Positions 43,871-53,409 of a stretch of 53,409 bases of DNA are shown here, in pieces. Below the pieces are notes generated by a model. The model had not been told where the DNA came from and did not search any database. It saw only the letters and a program-made list of their open reading frames with translations. Positions within the stretch are counted from its first letter, which is position 1. The number at the start of each line of letters is the position of its first letter. Both the position numbers and the translations under genes were made by a program. Source of the stretch: Byssothecium circinans. Its lineage: Eukaryota > Ascomycota > Dothideomycetes > Pleosporales > Massarinaceae. The stretch covers positions 8,623 through 62,031 of the forward strand of contig ML977000.1 of the NCBI GenBank assembly GCA_010015675.1, read 5' to 3'.

Positions 43871-46800
43871 GCAGCAGGCAAACGCCTAATCAAGATCCTA
43901 ATCCGTCTTGGTGGCAAAAGGATGAAGGTATTAGTAGATTTAGGGTTATAAGTAAACTACATCTTAATAGTAGCGGCGCTCTTAGCGGGACTAAGGCCAC
44001 TACTAAAGAAGGACCCTTATCTACTATATGTAGTAAACGGATAAGCTATACTAGAGCAACCTAAGATTCAACATAAGATTACCTTAGTGCTTATAAAAAT
44101 CCACTACTATAGCAAACAGATCACCTTAGACTGTTTTAAGATGGCTACTCATGATGTTATATTAGGAATCCCTTAGCTAAAGAAGCATAACCCAGTAATC
44201 AACTAGAAGAATGACATAATATTATTAGTAAACTGCGCCTGCTAGCGTACTTTAAAGCCTACGCATCAGCAGCGATTAATAGTAGATAAGAAGGCAATCA
44301 ATAATATTGCTTTAACAAAGACGCGTTTAGCGAGAATGGTCGGCTCCACAGATGCTGTTTAGTTGACAGATTAATAAGTGAGAGTAAAGGAGAAGAAGGC
44401 ACCTCTAGAGATCCCTAAAGAGTACAGAGAATAGGAGCACCTCTTTTAGGAAGACGTAGGCGCCATGGCGCTACCTAAGCATCAACCCTAGGACTGCAAG
44501 ATCACGCTATAGGAAGGAAAGCAACTAACTTTTAGACTAATCTATCAACTATTAGAGAAAAAGCTAAAGGCTCTATGGGACTACATTAATAAGAGCCTAG
44601 CAAAAGGCTACATATAAGAGTTAAAGTTACTAGCAGGATACCTAGTCCTCTTCACCCTAAAGAAGGACGAATCACTGCGACCATGTATAGACTTTTAGAA
44701 GTTAAACGAAATCATAGTCAAGAATCATTATCTGTTACCTAACATAGGAGAATTATAGGATTAACTAGCGCATGCAAAGATATTTACGGCCCTTAACCTA
44801 CGGGACGGATATTACCTAATCCATATAAAGGGAGGCAATGAATAGAAGATAGCGTTTAGGATATAGTATAGACACTATAAGTATACCATAATACCCTTTA
44901 GTCTTACTAACGCCCTAGCGACTTTTCAAGTATTAATTAACAACGTATTGCGTACGCACCTAGATATCTTTGTGATCACATACTTAGATAACATACTTAT
45001 CTATTTAGAAAACGTTAAAGAATATGTAGGACATGTTAAGCAAGTACTTTCGTGCTTAGATGCCGCAAATCTGCGCTTTAAGCTAGAAAAGTGCGAATTC
45101 TACAAGGAAGAACTTGATTTCCTAGGATTCGTAGTCAACACCACAGGAGTTAAGATAAGTCTAAAAAAGATACAAGTGGTGCAAGACTAGCTGATACCAA
45201 CAATAGTTAAAGGAGTATAAGAATTTCTTAGATTCTGCAACTTTAATAGGAGGTTTATTAAAGAATACGCCTTAATAACCTTACCCCTAGTAGGACTTAC
45301 TAGGAAGGACGTACTCTTTAGATAGTTAGAAGAATAGGAAAAAGCATTTAAGACTTTGAAAGAAAAGTGCATAAGTCTACTAGTATTAGTAGCATTTAGG
45401 AGTGGGGAACTAATAAGGATTAAGATAGACGCGTCCAACCTTACGCTTAGAGCGGTAGCTAGCTAAATAAGAGACGGCTAATGGCACCCCATCACCTACT
45501 ACTTAAGGAAGTTCTCTAGACTAGAAGAATGATATAACGTATATGATAAGGAGCTAATAGCTATTATAGATTCATTAAAGCACTAGAGAGTTTACGTGGA
45601 AAGCTACTCTAAACTCACTATCTTTACTAACTATAAGAACCTACTCTACTTCACGATGACTATATAACTTAATAGAAGATAAGTTAGATAGTCTAAGTTA
45701 CTTAGATAATACAAATTCAAGATCATATACACACTAGGCAAGGATAACGGACGAGCTGATGCCCTTAGCTGACGAAGTGATATCGCGGGAACAAAGGAAA
45801 CTATTAAAGCACTAATACTATAAGCTAACAAAGACAGATCCTTAGGACTAACTTAATAACTAAATGGTATCCTACGAATTAGCAACGAAGTACTAGAGGA
45901 GCTATAGGAAGAAATCATATAATAACATCACGACAATCCTGTACACGGACACCCTGGCATTTAAAGGACTATTGAACTAATTCAGAGGAATTATAAGTTC
46001 AAGGGCATGAAAGAAAAGGTTACACGCTTTATCAGCAAATGCGCGAACTGCTAGAAAAACAAACACAGCACGCACGCACCCTACGAAGAAATGCAGCCTA
46101 TCAAGCTACTAAAAGCACTATAGGAAGACATCTCTATAGACTTTATGATAGGTCTACCTATGTTAAGAGACCTTACAACTAGAATAACCTACAACGCTAT
46201 CTTAGTAATCGTTAATAGATTCACGAAATACGCGGAAATGATACCGTTTAGAAACGATTACAACGCGGAACAACTTAGATATGTAATCTTAGACTAACTT
46301 ATCAGATACTATGGCATGCCAAAGTTAATCATTAGTGATAGAGATAAACTCTTCACATTAAACTACTAGAAAACGCTAATGGCTGCGATTAGGACGAAAC
46401 GTAAGCTATCTATAGCATATCATCTATAGACGGATAGGCAGACTAAAAGAATGAACTATATGATAAAGACATACCTATGGATCTATAGTAATACCTAGCA
46501 GAATAATTAGGTTTCCCTTTTACCTATAGCTTAATTAGCATATAATAATAAGATATTAGAATCTATAGGATAGACGCCATTCTACGTAAACTACAGGAAA
46601 CACCTAAATCTCTTTAAACGCACACTACTAGAAGGCAAGGTAGTGGCAGCTTTAATAATAATAGAGGACTTAAAGAACGTACACTAACAGTTACGGGTCA
46701 GCCTTAAAACAGCATAACGCAAAAGCATTTCATACGTAAACACGAAACGAAAAATAGCACCTTAGCTAGAGAGGGGGGATAGAGTATACCTACTCATGAA

Positions 46801-47191
46801 GAATCTTTACATAAAATGACTAAGCAAGGGACTAGATAACGTTAAGGTTAGACTATTTTTAATATAGGCTAAAATAAGCCCTATTAACTACTAACTCTAG
46901 CTACTAAGAGAAGCTAAGATACACCTAGTTTTCTACATATCTAAATTAGAACTAGTAGATCTTAAGACGCCACTACAAAAAACATTCTACTATAAAGTTA
47001 AAGAAGAAGGCAAATTTGAAGTTAAGAAGATCGTAGACCAGAGAGACTAAAAAGGCAAAAAAGAATACCTAATCAAATGGAAAGGTTACCTAGAGAATAA
47101 AAACACGTAGGAACTAGTTACACACCTTATGGGTTGTAAGTATCTCCTAAAGCACTAGCATCAATATTCTAAAAGGGTGACTAATCAATAG
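43870..47191 (+). pseudogene. Pol of Gypsy B: protease, RT, RNase H, integrase, chromodomain
   Basis: Protease is near 43915-44040 (VLVDLGLQVNYI, where DSGA is expected). RT spans about 44560-45180, with YLDN at 44978-44989; an unbroken 80-codon piece is 44948-45190 (LDFLGFVVNTTGVKI). RNase H follows at about 45420-45790 (IKIDASNLTLRAV). Integrase has the zinc site (HHDNPVHGHPGI, CANCQKN) and the core (ISIDFMIGLP). The chromodomain at about 47015-47130 reads FEVKKIVDQRDQKGKKEYLI and KWKGYLENKNT. The frame ends at TAG 47189-47191, overlapping tail-to-tail with the antisense ORF. Nonsense codons from RIP inactivate it. Confidence 0.85.
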
Positions 47192-47609
47192 TAGCGGCAC
47201 TAAGCGCGGCCTCTAGATTCACTAAAGTAATATCCTGGAGCAAAGCCTCCTACGCTTCTAACGCCTCTAGCTCCTCTATAGATGACATTCCCTTATTAAA
47301 CATTTTCTACTCCTTCTAATAAAGCAGTTTCTTTTATTTATGAAGCCTTGAAAGCTTCTCCCTTACTAGACGAGCACGCTGTAGAGCGGCCTTAGTAACA
47401 TCCTCCTCTATACGCAAGTGAGCCTCCTCTTCCTCCTCTAGCGCCTTAAGATGACCCATCTCCTTGTCAATTTTTAAGAAATCTAGCAAAGGTAAACCCG
47501 CAGGTTCACATAAGCTGCGCCTAACATGAGTACAGTTATTGCAACGCTTATGCAGGGACGACAGTTTACAAGGGAGTTAGCGGTCAGCGCAGTAAGAATA
47601 AGCGACCAT
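47181..47609 (-). pseudogene. ORF antisense to Gypsy B: Cys-motif + coiled-coil protein
   Basis: On the minus strand, ATG at 47609 to TAG at 47183-47181, 142 codons, in phase, with five internal TAA/TAG at expected Gln/Trp sites. It begins MVAYSYCADR. After one stop it gives LPCKLSSLHKRCNNCTHVRR, so a C-x2-C-x6-C motif (RCNNCTHVRRSLC) is intact. A strongly charged helix follows (MGHLKALEEEEEAHLRIEED, ARLVREKLSRLHK), then GMSSIEELEALEA. The frame ends 11 bases inside the pol end, on the opposite strand. It lies where Gypsy A and A' also have such an ORF. The protein resembles, from memory, fungal hypothetical proteins with a small Cys motif and a coiled coil, perhaps DNA-binding or Gag-interacting. 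No function is established. Confidence 0.75.
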
Positions 47610-47706
47610 AGCGAAGGAACCGCGACTGTTAATATGGTTAGCAAGTTGATGGCAGTAATAAATAGAATAAGAAGATGGTTATTAACTTATAAGGACATTA
47701 AGCTCT

Positions 47707-47720
47707 AAGAGGGGGGATAG
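47707..47720 (+). promoter_or_regulatory. Polypurine tract of Gypsy B
   Basis: The purine-rich AAGAGGGGGGATAG abuts the 3' LTR at 47721. In LTR retrotransposons this primes plus-strand DNA synthesis. The equivalent in Gypsy A (minus strand, next to 22760) is AAAGAGGGGGATAA. Confidence 0.75.
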
Positions 47721-48181
47721 TATTATAATCTAGAAGTAGGGTCACCACACTTATGTAATAACTAGCTATGCGCCCTGACTAGACAGATGATCACGAGTAG
47801 TAAGCAAAGTCACATAATCATCCTAGCGTCCTAGGAGTCCTAGAGGTCCCGTAAGGGACTAGGATAAGTAGGACAGATAGGATGAAGGGACATAACTAGT
47901 ATATAGATGAACTTAATCTCTACATTATAGGAGTCGTGTTCAACCTCTTACTTAGGATTACAATCTATTCAGTATCTCATACTCTATGATTGCAAGCTTA
48001 CCTAAGTTCACTAAGTGTACGCCCTTTAGACAAACATTACTACGTACTGTCAGAGTACCACTGTGTGTCGCGAATTAATATCTCTTCTAGAGAACTAACT
48101 GAGCTCTAGAACCTCAAGCACCATTGTCACCTAAAAGCTCTTCGAGCTATCTCTGGTAACAATCCCCCCTAGACCTTAACA
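47721..48181 (+). repeat. 3' LTR of Gypsy B
   Basis: 461 bp, matching 41435-41895; followed by GATAT, the repeated target site. Confidence 0.92.
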
Positions 48182-48186
48182 GATAT

Positions 48187-50330
48187 GCAATCCTTTTTAG
48201 GATTTGCGAACTTCTATTAAAAGTTTATTTAGAGATACTTAAAAACTATAGCGCCTCTTACAAAGATTACTAAGAAGGAGAAGGGATTCTATTAGGGATA
48301 GGAATAGTAGAAGGCTTTTAAAAAGCTTAAGGAATTATTTTTATTAGCCCCTATGCTATAGATGCACGACCTAGAGCGGCCACTGCGAGTAGAAATAGAT
48401 ATATTAGATTATACCTTAGGAGTAATTCTCTTATAATAAGGTAATAATAAGAAGTAGAGACTAGTATTCTACTACTTATAAAAGTTTATAAGCGTAGAGC
48501 TTAACTATAACGTTTATAATAAGGAACTACTAGCAATAGTAGACGCCTTTAAATAATAGTGAGCCTAATTAGTTAGCGCTAAATATTAGGTAGAAGTGTA
48601 TTTAGATTACTAGAACCTAACAAGTTTTATAATAACTAAGAAACTTAACCAACGACAGGTTAGATAGGCCAAGTTAATAGTAGATTATAACTTTAAGGTA
48701 TACTATCACCTAGGATCGCTGAATAGAGCGGCGGATGCCCTTAGCCAAAGATCTAATCTTCAGGAAATAGACAGACCTATTACGCATAATGCGGTCCTAC
48801 AGAAGGACTATAATAGAAGTATAAGCTATAATTGACCCTAATTAACTAAGGTAGCTAGGATTGATTACTAGGGACTAAAGGTATATGACCTTACGGATTA
48901 TAATTATTTAACCCTAGAATAGAGAGCAGAATATAACTTAGTAAATCACCTTAGGGCAGGACCACTCTAGGACAAGAAACAATAAATTATACTATAAGAA
49001 GCTTACATACTAACCCTAATACGAAAGCTATACGAGTCTAAAGAATATGGATACCCTAGGATTAATAAAATAGTTTAACAGATTTCAAATAAGTACTTAA
49101 TCCCTAACGTATAAAAAATAGTTCAGAACGTGATAGGCAACTGTTTAGCCTGTTCTAAGAATAAGCCTAAGAGATATAAGCCCTATAGACTACTCTAATC
49201 GCTAGAACCATCCGCACACCTATAGATTAGCGTTACAATAGACTTTATAGTAAAGCTCCTAAAATTATTAGAACCTAGATTAGCACGGCTATATAACTTA
49301 ATATTAGTAATTATTAATTAATTAACTAAGGCATTAATATTCATACTAATAGAGGAAACAGTTATAGCTGAAGAGATAGCTTACAAAGTAACTAAGGCAC
49401 TTATTAGTTAATATAGTATGCTAGAATAGTTTATTACTAATTATAGAATACTATTTACCTCTAAATACTAGAGCACGTTCTTAGTAAAGCTTAGAGTTAA
49501 TAAGAAGCTTTCGACTAGCTTTTACCTGTAGATAGATAGTTAGACAGAATGAACAAACTAGATACTAGAATAGTATCTAAGGATATACGCTAATAAGCTA
49601 TAGGATAACTAGGTTAAACTCCTACTAACAGCGTAATTAGCCTACAATAGTACAAGATCTACAATAATAGGATACTCGCCGCACTACGCGAATTATAGAT
49701 ATAAGCTAATTACTTATTAAGATCCTAAGGACGTTAAGAGTCTTTTAGCTAAAGCTAACAATAAGGCACGACTACTTCGCGAATTACATAATAAATTAAG
49801 TAAACAAATTGCTTAATAGAATCTTACAACAGCTAAAATAGTAAATAAGAAAAGGCTTAAGGGACTAACCCTTAAAAAGGGGGATAAAGTTTTCCTATTA
49901 TAAAAAAATTTGAAAACTAAAAGGCTATACGACAAACTAGATAACCTCTAGATAGGACTCTTTTAGATCCTAGAGGTGAAAGGACCTATTACGTTTAAAC
50001 TAGAAATTCCTAAAGGCATACGCATATACCCTATCTTTTATAAATCCCTCCTTAAACTAGCACTACTGGACGCCAAAGTCAAGACATGAATTAAACTTAA
50101 GGACAAAGATTATGAGGTTAAGGAAATTAAGGACCTACGGAAATTTAAGCGTTAGTAGAAGTACTTAGTTAAGTAGAAGGACTAGCTAGATAGCTAGAAT
50201 ACCTAGGAACTAATATAGAATCTTATAAACTATAGGAAATTAGTAGAGGACTACTACTAGTAGCATCTAAAGGCAGTAACTCCGTATTCGCTAGGAAGGC
50301 AGAAAAGTTAAAAGATAAAGAAGGATTAAA
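48187..50330 (+). pseudogene. Pol of Gypsy A', 3' part (RT end, RNase H, integrase, chromodomain)
   Basis: This resumes the frame broken at 41434: QSFLGFANFY, then LTKITKKEKGFYQ and RNase H (VEIDILDYTLGVILLQ, ELNYNVYNKELLAIV). Integrase shows the CxxC zinc half (NCLACSKNKPKRYKPYR) and the core (VTIDFIVKLLK). Near 50100-50210 a chromodomain-like end (KDYEVKEIKDLRKFK, KYLVKQKDQLDSQNT) is seen. RIP stops are frequent. Confidence 0.78.
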
Positions 50331-50779
50331 TGAGATTAAAGAAGGATTAGCCTGTAACTAGCCTAGGTTAGTTGACAACGGCTTAGAGAGCAGTGGTTTA
50401 GATAAAATGGTAGTCTTTATACTTTTTAAAATCTCTACCTCTTACGCAGTATCTATTAGGCTTAAGACATAATAATACTAGTTTATAAAGGAACGCTTAT
50501 AGGCTTTAAGTTTAGCTAGCTCTACGCGAAGCTGGGCAGACTTAGCGTAGAGCTACACAGCCTTAACCTTAAAATAAAGAAGTATAATTTACTTTTTCTT
50601 CTTCTCTATTTATACTTTCTCCTACTCCTCTTTAGGAATAAATAGACTGCACTTAGCGTAAACCTAGATATAGGCGGCGCACTAGCTAGTAGCTATATTA
50701 ATAAAATAATAAAGCTTACGCTTCTAATAATACTCGTAACCTAGTGTTATCTCTAGCCCTTAAGAATAGATTTAGTTAG
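50169..50779 (-). pseudogene. ORF antisense to Gypsy A', 5' end cut off by the Copia insertion
   Basis: On the minus strand a frame with only TAA/TAG breaks runs from the Copia junction (50779) to 50169. It shows a Cys motif with two Cys kept (CAAYIQVYAKCSLFIPKEE). A long charged helix follows (KAVQLYAKSAQLRVELAKLK, AYKRSFIN), and a Ser/Leu-rich tail overlaps the end of pol. The tail parallels that of the ORF at 22912-23604 (DSILVPRYSS against DSILVSKYSS). The start codon lies beyond the Copia insertion. Confidence 0.6.
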
Positions 50780-50936
50780 TGTTGGACTGAACAGTACCGA
50801 ACAGTTCCGCACTGTTCACCAGCCTCATCCGGCCTAGCCTCGGTCCTTTCCGATATAGTCCTGTCTCCTAAGCATCTTCGCTCGACACACAATTCATCCT
50901 TTTCTCTCTATGCTCTCAGTGCTCTGCTGTCCAACA
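50780..50936 (+). repeat. 5' LTR of the Copia element (157 bp)
   Basis: TG...CA ends inside the inverted 8-mers TGTTGGAC/GTCCAACA. It is rich in repeats of the ACAGTTC / ACTGTTC type, which recur downstream to about 52950. It is short for a Copia LTR; the partner is outside the window. Confidence 0.88.
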
Positions 50937-50937
50937 G

Positions 50938-50949
50938 TTATGAGCCCGG
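50938..50949 (+). promoter_or_regulatory. Primer-binding site complementary to an internal half of initiator tRNA-Met
   Basis: One base after the LTR, TTATGAGCCCGG is the reverse complement of CCGGGCTCATAA. That matches the anticodon stem-loop (CAT anticodon) of fungal initiator tRNA-Met. Copia/copia-like elements are known to prime with a cleaved half tRNA-iMet rather than a tRNA 3' end. Confidence 0.7.
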
Positions 50950-51165
50950 TCTAGCTTTATCTGCTTCATCTACTATCCAAACGCAAGCGGTCCCTATACC
51001 CACGCCTACACAGTCGCGCCGACTGTTCCTAACGGTTCTGAACCATCCCGTACACCCACGTACACCATCGCACCCTTGATCGTCCCGATCCGCAGCCTAT
51101 ACAAACCCGATCCTAATAGTTCCCAGACAGTTCATTACTGTTCTACACCGTTCAACACCGTCGTT

Positions 51166-53409
51166 ATGCCTCGCGCTGCTTCATATACAGCTGGTGGTGT
51201 CGCTGCCTCGGACGTAGTGCTTACTGGTCCTAGAAATTGGGATGAGTGGTACAACGTCTTCAAAGGCAGAGCCATCTCGGCTAGAGTATGGAAGTATCTC
51301 GATCCAGAGGATAACAACAAGCCTGCCCTTAAACCGCCTGCCGACCTTACTGCCTCAGCAACTTCAGCTGTACAGACACTTTGGAAGGAAAAGAACAAGC
51401 GTTACCACATCAATCAACAAAAGGTTGACAGCCTTGCTGAGAAACTACTCCATACGGTTCACTCTCAAGTTGCTGCTCAGCTCAACACCTTTCCAACTCT
51501 CTCGGAGAAGCTCTCTATCCTCCACGCTAAATACAACCGTGAAATGGCACTCCGCGAACAAGATACACGCGCTGAGTATCAGGCAATCAAGAAGAAGACA
51601 CCAGGGAAAGAAGGCTTTAAAGACTGGGCGCATGAGTTTCAACTTGTTGTCAGCAAGGCGAAGGAACTTGATCTCCTAGAAGTCAAAGCCTTTAATCCCT
51701 AGTACGACCTCTTGAACGTTTGCGCCACGATCCACAACAACCTCGCTACTTCCCTCGTCCTCGACCTTCGAAAGCAAGAACGCGAATACAAGGAAAGACA
51801 GGAAGCTCTTACATCTATAACCGTTACGGTTCCTGCTACTGTTAACGCGGCTAGTAAAGAGATTACTCCACAACGTGAGGTGACCATACCACCTAATCAG
51901 CTTCCGATTCCAGACAGCTGTACACTCAAGTACCTGGTTTCCGAATTCATCAATTCAGCAGCTGTGGTGTCCGTACGTACCTTAGGACGCACCCAGCACA
52001 CTGCCTTTCCAACAACCTTCAATGGTGAAGGATCCCCATATGATGGAAACGGTTCAGTTCCCCCCAATCCTCATGCGCGGTCTAAATCCCGCAAAAGAAC
52101 CAACTCGAAAGTAGATAAGGATGAAGATGTTTCCAGCCAAACTAAGAGACCGCACTAAGGCAAGCCCTGTCCCTGTGGTAATGGTGAGTCTCACGGTAGC
52201 TACTAGAGAAACTATCCTTACATCATTCCAACTAACCGCCCTAAGGGCTTCAAAGTCGACAAAGTGTGTCAATCTAATCTCCGCCTGTGGCTACAGGAAG
52301 GAAAAACCGACCAACAGAACAAACGGAAGGACATCCTTAACAATATCCGGAGAAAAGCCTATGAAAACTCTGCTTTCTAAGCCTAGGCATCCTAAAGCCA
52401 ATCAGATCAATCCTATCTCAATGCCGGAGACCAAGCTTCAGACACTGAAGGGCGCCTAACAGGGCTAGTCACCACTAGCTACACCACTCTTGGAATTACC
52501 TGGAAGGATCCTCCCTTCCCACTGGCTCACTCTTGGACTCTCGATTGTGGCTCTAATGTGCACGTCTGCAATAACCCGCTTGAATTCACATGGGAACGTT
52601 CTGCCTATGATGAGTTCATTAGTAGTGGAGACAGCACATCACCCATAGTTACTTAGGGAAAGTGTGAAGTCATCCTATTAACCCCATCTAGCCCTCGGCC
52701 CTTTATCCTACTAAACGTTGCGTTCGTCCTAAACTTCATTACGTCACTGGTTTCCCTTTCCCGGCTTAGAGGTGGTGGTATTCACTTCGACTCTGGACGC
52801 TTAGTGCTATACAGGTTAGACCAAAAGTCTAATCCAGTGTGGTGCAAAGTAATCCAGAACGGAGGCCATTATCTCCTAGTTGCTCGGAAATCTCCGGTTA
52901 CTGATTCCTTAGGAACAGTTCAGCACAGTCAAGAACTGTTCTTAACGGATCAGAACTGTTCCATCCCAACACTTCCATCTCAAACTCTGCCAGTGGCTCA
53001 GCACTACGCCATGACTACCCGTCAGCGCCTGCGCAAGTCTGCAGCTCCGCGCAAACCCCGAGTTCTTACTGGCCTTGAAGCTCATATCCTTCTTAGGCAT
53101 CCAGGTCCAGAACCACTGGAACACCTTGCTGCAGCTTCTACCGGTATTCAGATTACTTCTCCTCCCCCAGCTACGAAGGACTGTCCCCAATGCAGTGCCA
53201 ACAAAGCAATGGAGCAAGTATCCCGGAGAAGTGAACGCGAGCAACCTCCACTCAAGCCTTTCGACTCCATTGCTATCGATATCATCAAGCTGGACGTCAA
53301 CACCTTTACAGGGGAACGCTATGTGTTTCATGCATACGATCTCTTCTCCAAGTTCAACTTTGTTTTCATCATCAAGAAACGGCGGCAAGATTACCTTCTG
53401 AAAGCCTTT
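51166..53409 (+). pseudogene. Copia Gag-Pol (Gag, zinc knuckle, protease, start of integrase), lightly RIP-mutated, partial
   Basis: ATG at 51166 (MPRAASYTAGG). A single frame runs to the window end with seven nonsense codons (51700, 52156, 52203, three at 52377-52393, 52648), all TAA or TAG and so explicable as RIP of Gln codons. Gag (GPRNWDEWYNVFKGRAI) spans about 51166-52155. A Cys-rich knuckle remnant (KPCPCGNGESHGSY) follows at 52159-52200. The protease site is at about 52525-52570 (AHSWTLDCGSNVHVCN). A GAG-pre-integrase-like part (RLRGGGIHFDSGRLVLYRL) precedes the integrase start with Cys/His and first Asp (KDCPQCSANKAM, FDSIAIDIIKLD at about 53260-53300). RT and RNase H must lie right of the window. 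Confidence 0.85.

Larger units (their letters stand above)
41435..48181 (+). mobile_element. Ty3/Gypsy chromovirus B, complete, inserted in A'
   Basis: Two 461-bp LTRs (41435-41895, 47721-48181) bound 6747 bp, with GATAT duplicated at 41430-41434 and 48182-48186. Order: LTR, gag (from 41916), linker, protease, RT, RNase H, integrase, chromodomain, antisense ORF (47609-47181), polypurine tract AAGAGGGGGGATAG (47707-47720), LTR. RIP is moderate: many CA/TG remain and LTR differences are mostly transitions. Only about 20 bases separate the 5' LTR from the gag ATG, which is unusually tight. Confidence 0.93.
6321..50779. other. 44-kb RIP-degraded, AT-rich block of nested transposons
   Basis: From 6321 the sequence is strongly AT-rich and almost free of CA and TG, with TA in their place. 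Ghost reading frames are interrupted almost only by TAA and TAG where homologues have Gln or Trp. This is the expected effect of repeat-induced point mutation, which changes CpA to TpA in duplicated DNA during the sexual cycle. The damage is uneven: the pogo nest and 14-37 kb are near saturation, Gypsy A' is somewhat milder and Gypsy B milder still. No living gene is seen inside. Such blocks are typically heterochromatic AT isochores, and may be subtelomeric or centromeric. Confidence 0.9.
37212..50779 (+). mobile_element. Ty3/Gypsy retrotransposon A', related to A, split by Gypsy B, 3' end cut by Copia
   Basis: The 5' LTR (37212-37671) is followed by gag, linker and pol on the plus strand. 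The order and sequence match Gypsy A, with lighter RIP. Gypsy B sits inside the RT/RNase H part (41435-48181, duplicated GATAT); removing it restores VKDIMQSFLGFANFY. The 3' part carries integrase, chromodomain and an antisense ORF, and is cut at 50779 by the Copia LTR. The 3' LTR of A' would lie right of the window. Confidence 0.85.
50780..53409 (+). mobile_element. Ty1/Copia retrotransposon, 5' part, inserted in Gypsy A'
   Basis: A 157-bp LTR (50780-50936) with 8-bp inverted ends TGTTGGAC and GTCCAACA is followed by a primer-binding site and one gag-pol frame running off the right edge. The left flank GTTAG (50775-50779) would be the target duplication. Composition is close to that of genes, so this is the youngest insertion in the window, although RIP has begun. 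Confidence 0.9.

Noticed and set aside
45187..45831. Minus-strand ORFs within the Gypsy B RT/RNase H region
   Set aside because: They are shadows of pol; G-to-A and C-to-T changes simply leave few stops on that strand.
47526..47708. 60-codon plus-strand ORF before the 3' LTR of Gypsy B
   Set aside because: It overlaps the antisense Cys-motif frame, which has far better motif support; this one has none.
6321..50779. Alternative genetic code with TAA/TAG read as Gln
   Set aside because: Ghost frames become continuous if TAA/TAG are Gln, but neighbouring genes use normal stops, Cys has turned to Tyr and Gly to Arg at the same loci, and CA/TG are depleted everywhere. RIP explains all of this.

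Overview
The window looks like a chromosome segment of a filamentous ascomycete (Pezizomycotina, most likely Dothideomycetes). Genes have short introns with fungal splice signals, and a compact, GC-balanced gene block abuts a very AT-rich block. In that block almost every CA/TG has become TA, the signature of repeat-induced point mutation (RIP). No species call is possible from sequence alone.

Layout. 1-152: end of a pogo/Fot1-like DNA transposon running off the left edge. 155-6320: gene block with a secreted GH43-type glycosidase (minus), the splicing factor Yju2/Cwc16 (minus), a probable two-exon 56-residue membrane microprotein (plus), and the APC/C subunit Cut9/Cdc16 (plus). 6321-50779: a 44-kb RIP-degraded block of nested transposons. 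Its left third is a nest of pogo-like transposons X1, X2, Y, Z and P2. Two Ty3/Gypsy chromovirus-type families follow: element A (22273-29894, minus, TSD TTAAC) and its relative A' (37212 onward, plus). A' is split by a second Gypsy element, B (41435-48181, TSD GATAT). 50780-53409: the 5' part of a Ty1/Copia element inserted into A' and continuing past the right edge. Mutation load falls from the pogo nest (saturated) through A and A' to B and then the Copia (7 nonsense codons in about 2.2 kb), which matches the insertion order.

Excising Gypsy A rejoins 18185-22272 to 29895 onward. This older DNA holds at least one recognisable dead gene, a BCS1-like AAA ATPase (32080-33624), and several unidentified ghost reading frames that become continuous when TAA/TAG are read as former CAA/CAG/TGG.

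Two observations stand out. (1) All three Gypsy elements carry, between the pol 3' end and the 3' LTR (or the point of truncation), an ORF on the opposite strand to gag-pol that encodes a Cys-motif plus coiled-coil protein. (2) Pogo-like ends of at least six subfamilies share a layout: TA, a short conserved tip, tandem 17-bp iterons of subfamily-specific sequence, and a conserved box near AAAATTCCTTRGCAA. Seventeen bases is the length of the CENP-B box, and these transposases carry CENP-B-type DNA-binding domains.

The two 10-N gaps (11360-11369, 29493-29502) lie in repeats. The second separates an exact 70-bp duplication and is almost certainly an unmerged contig overlap.
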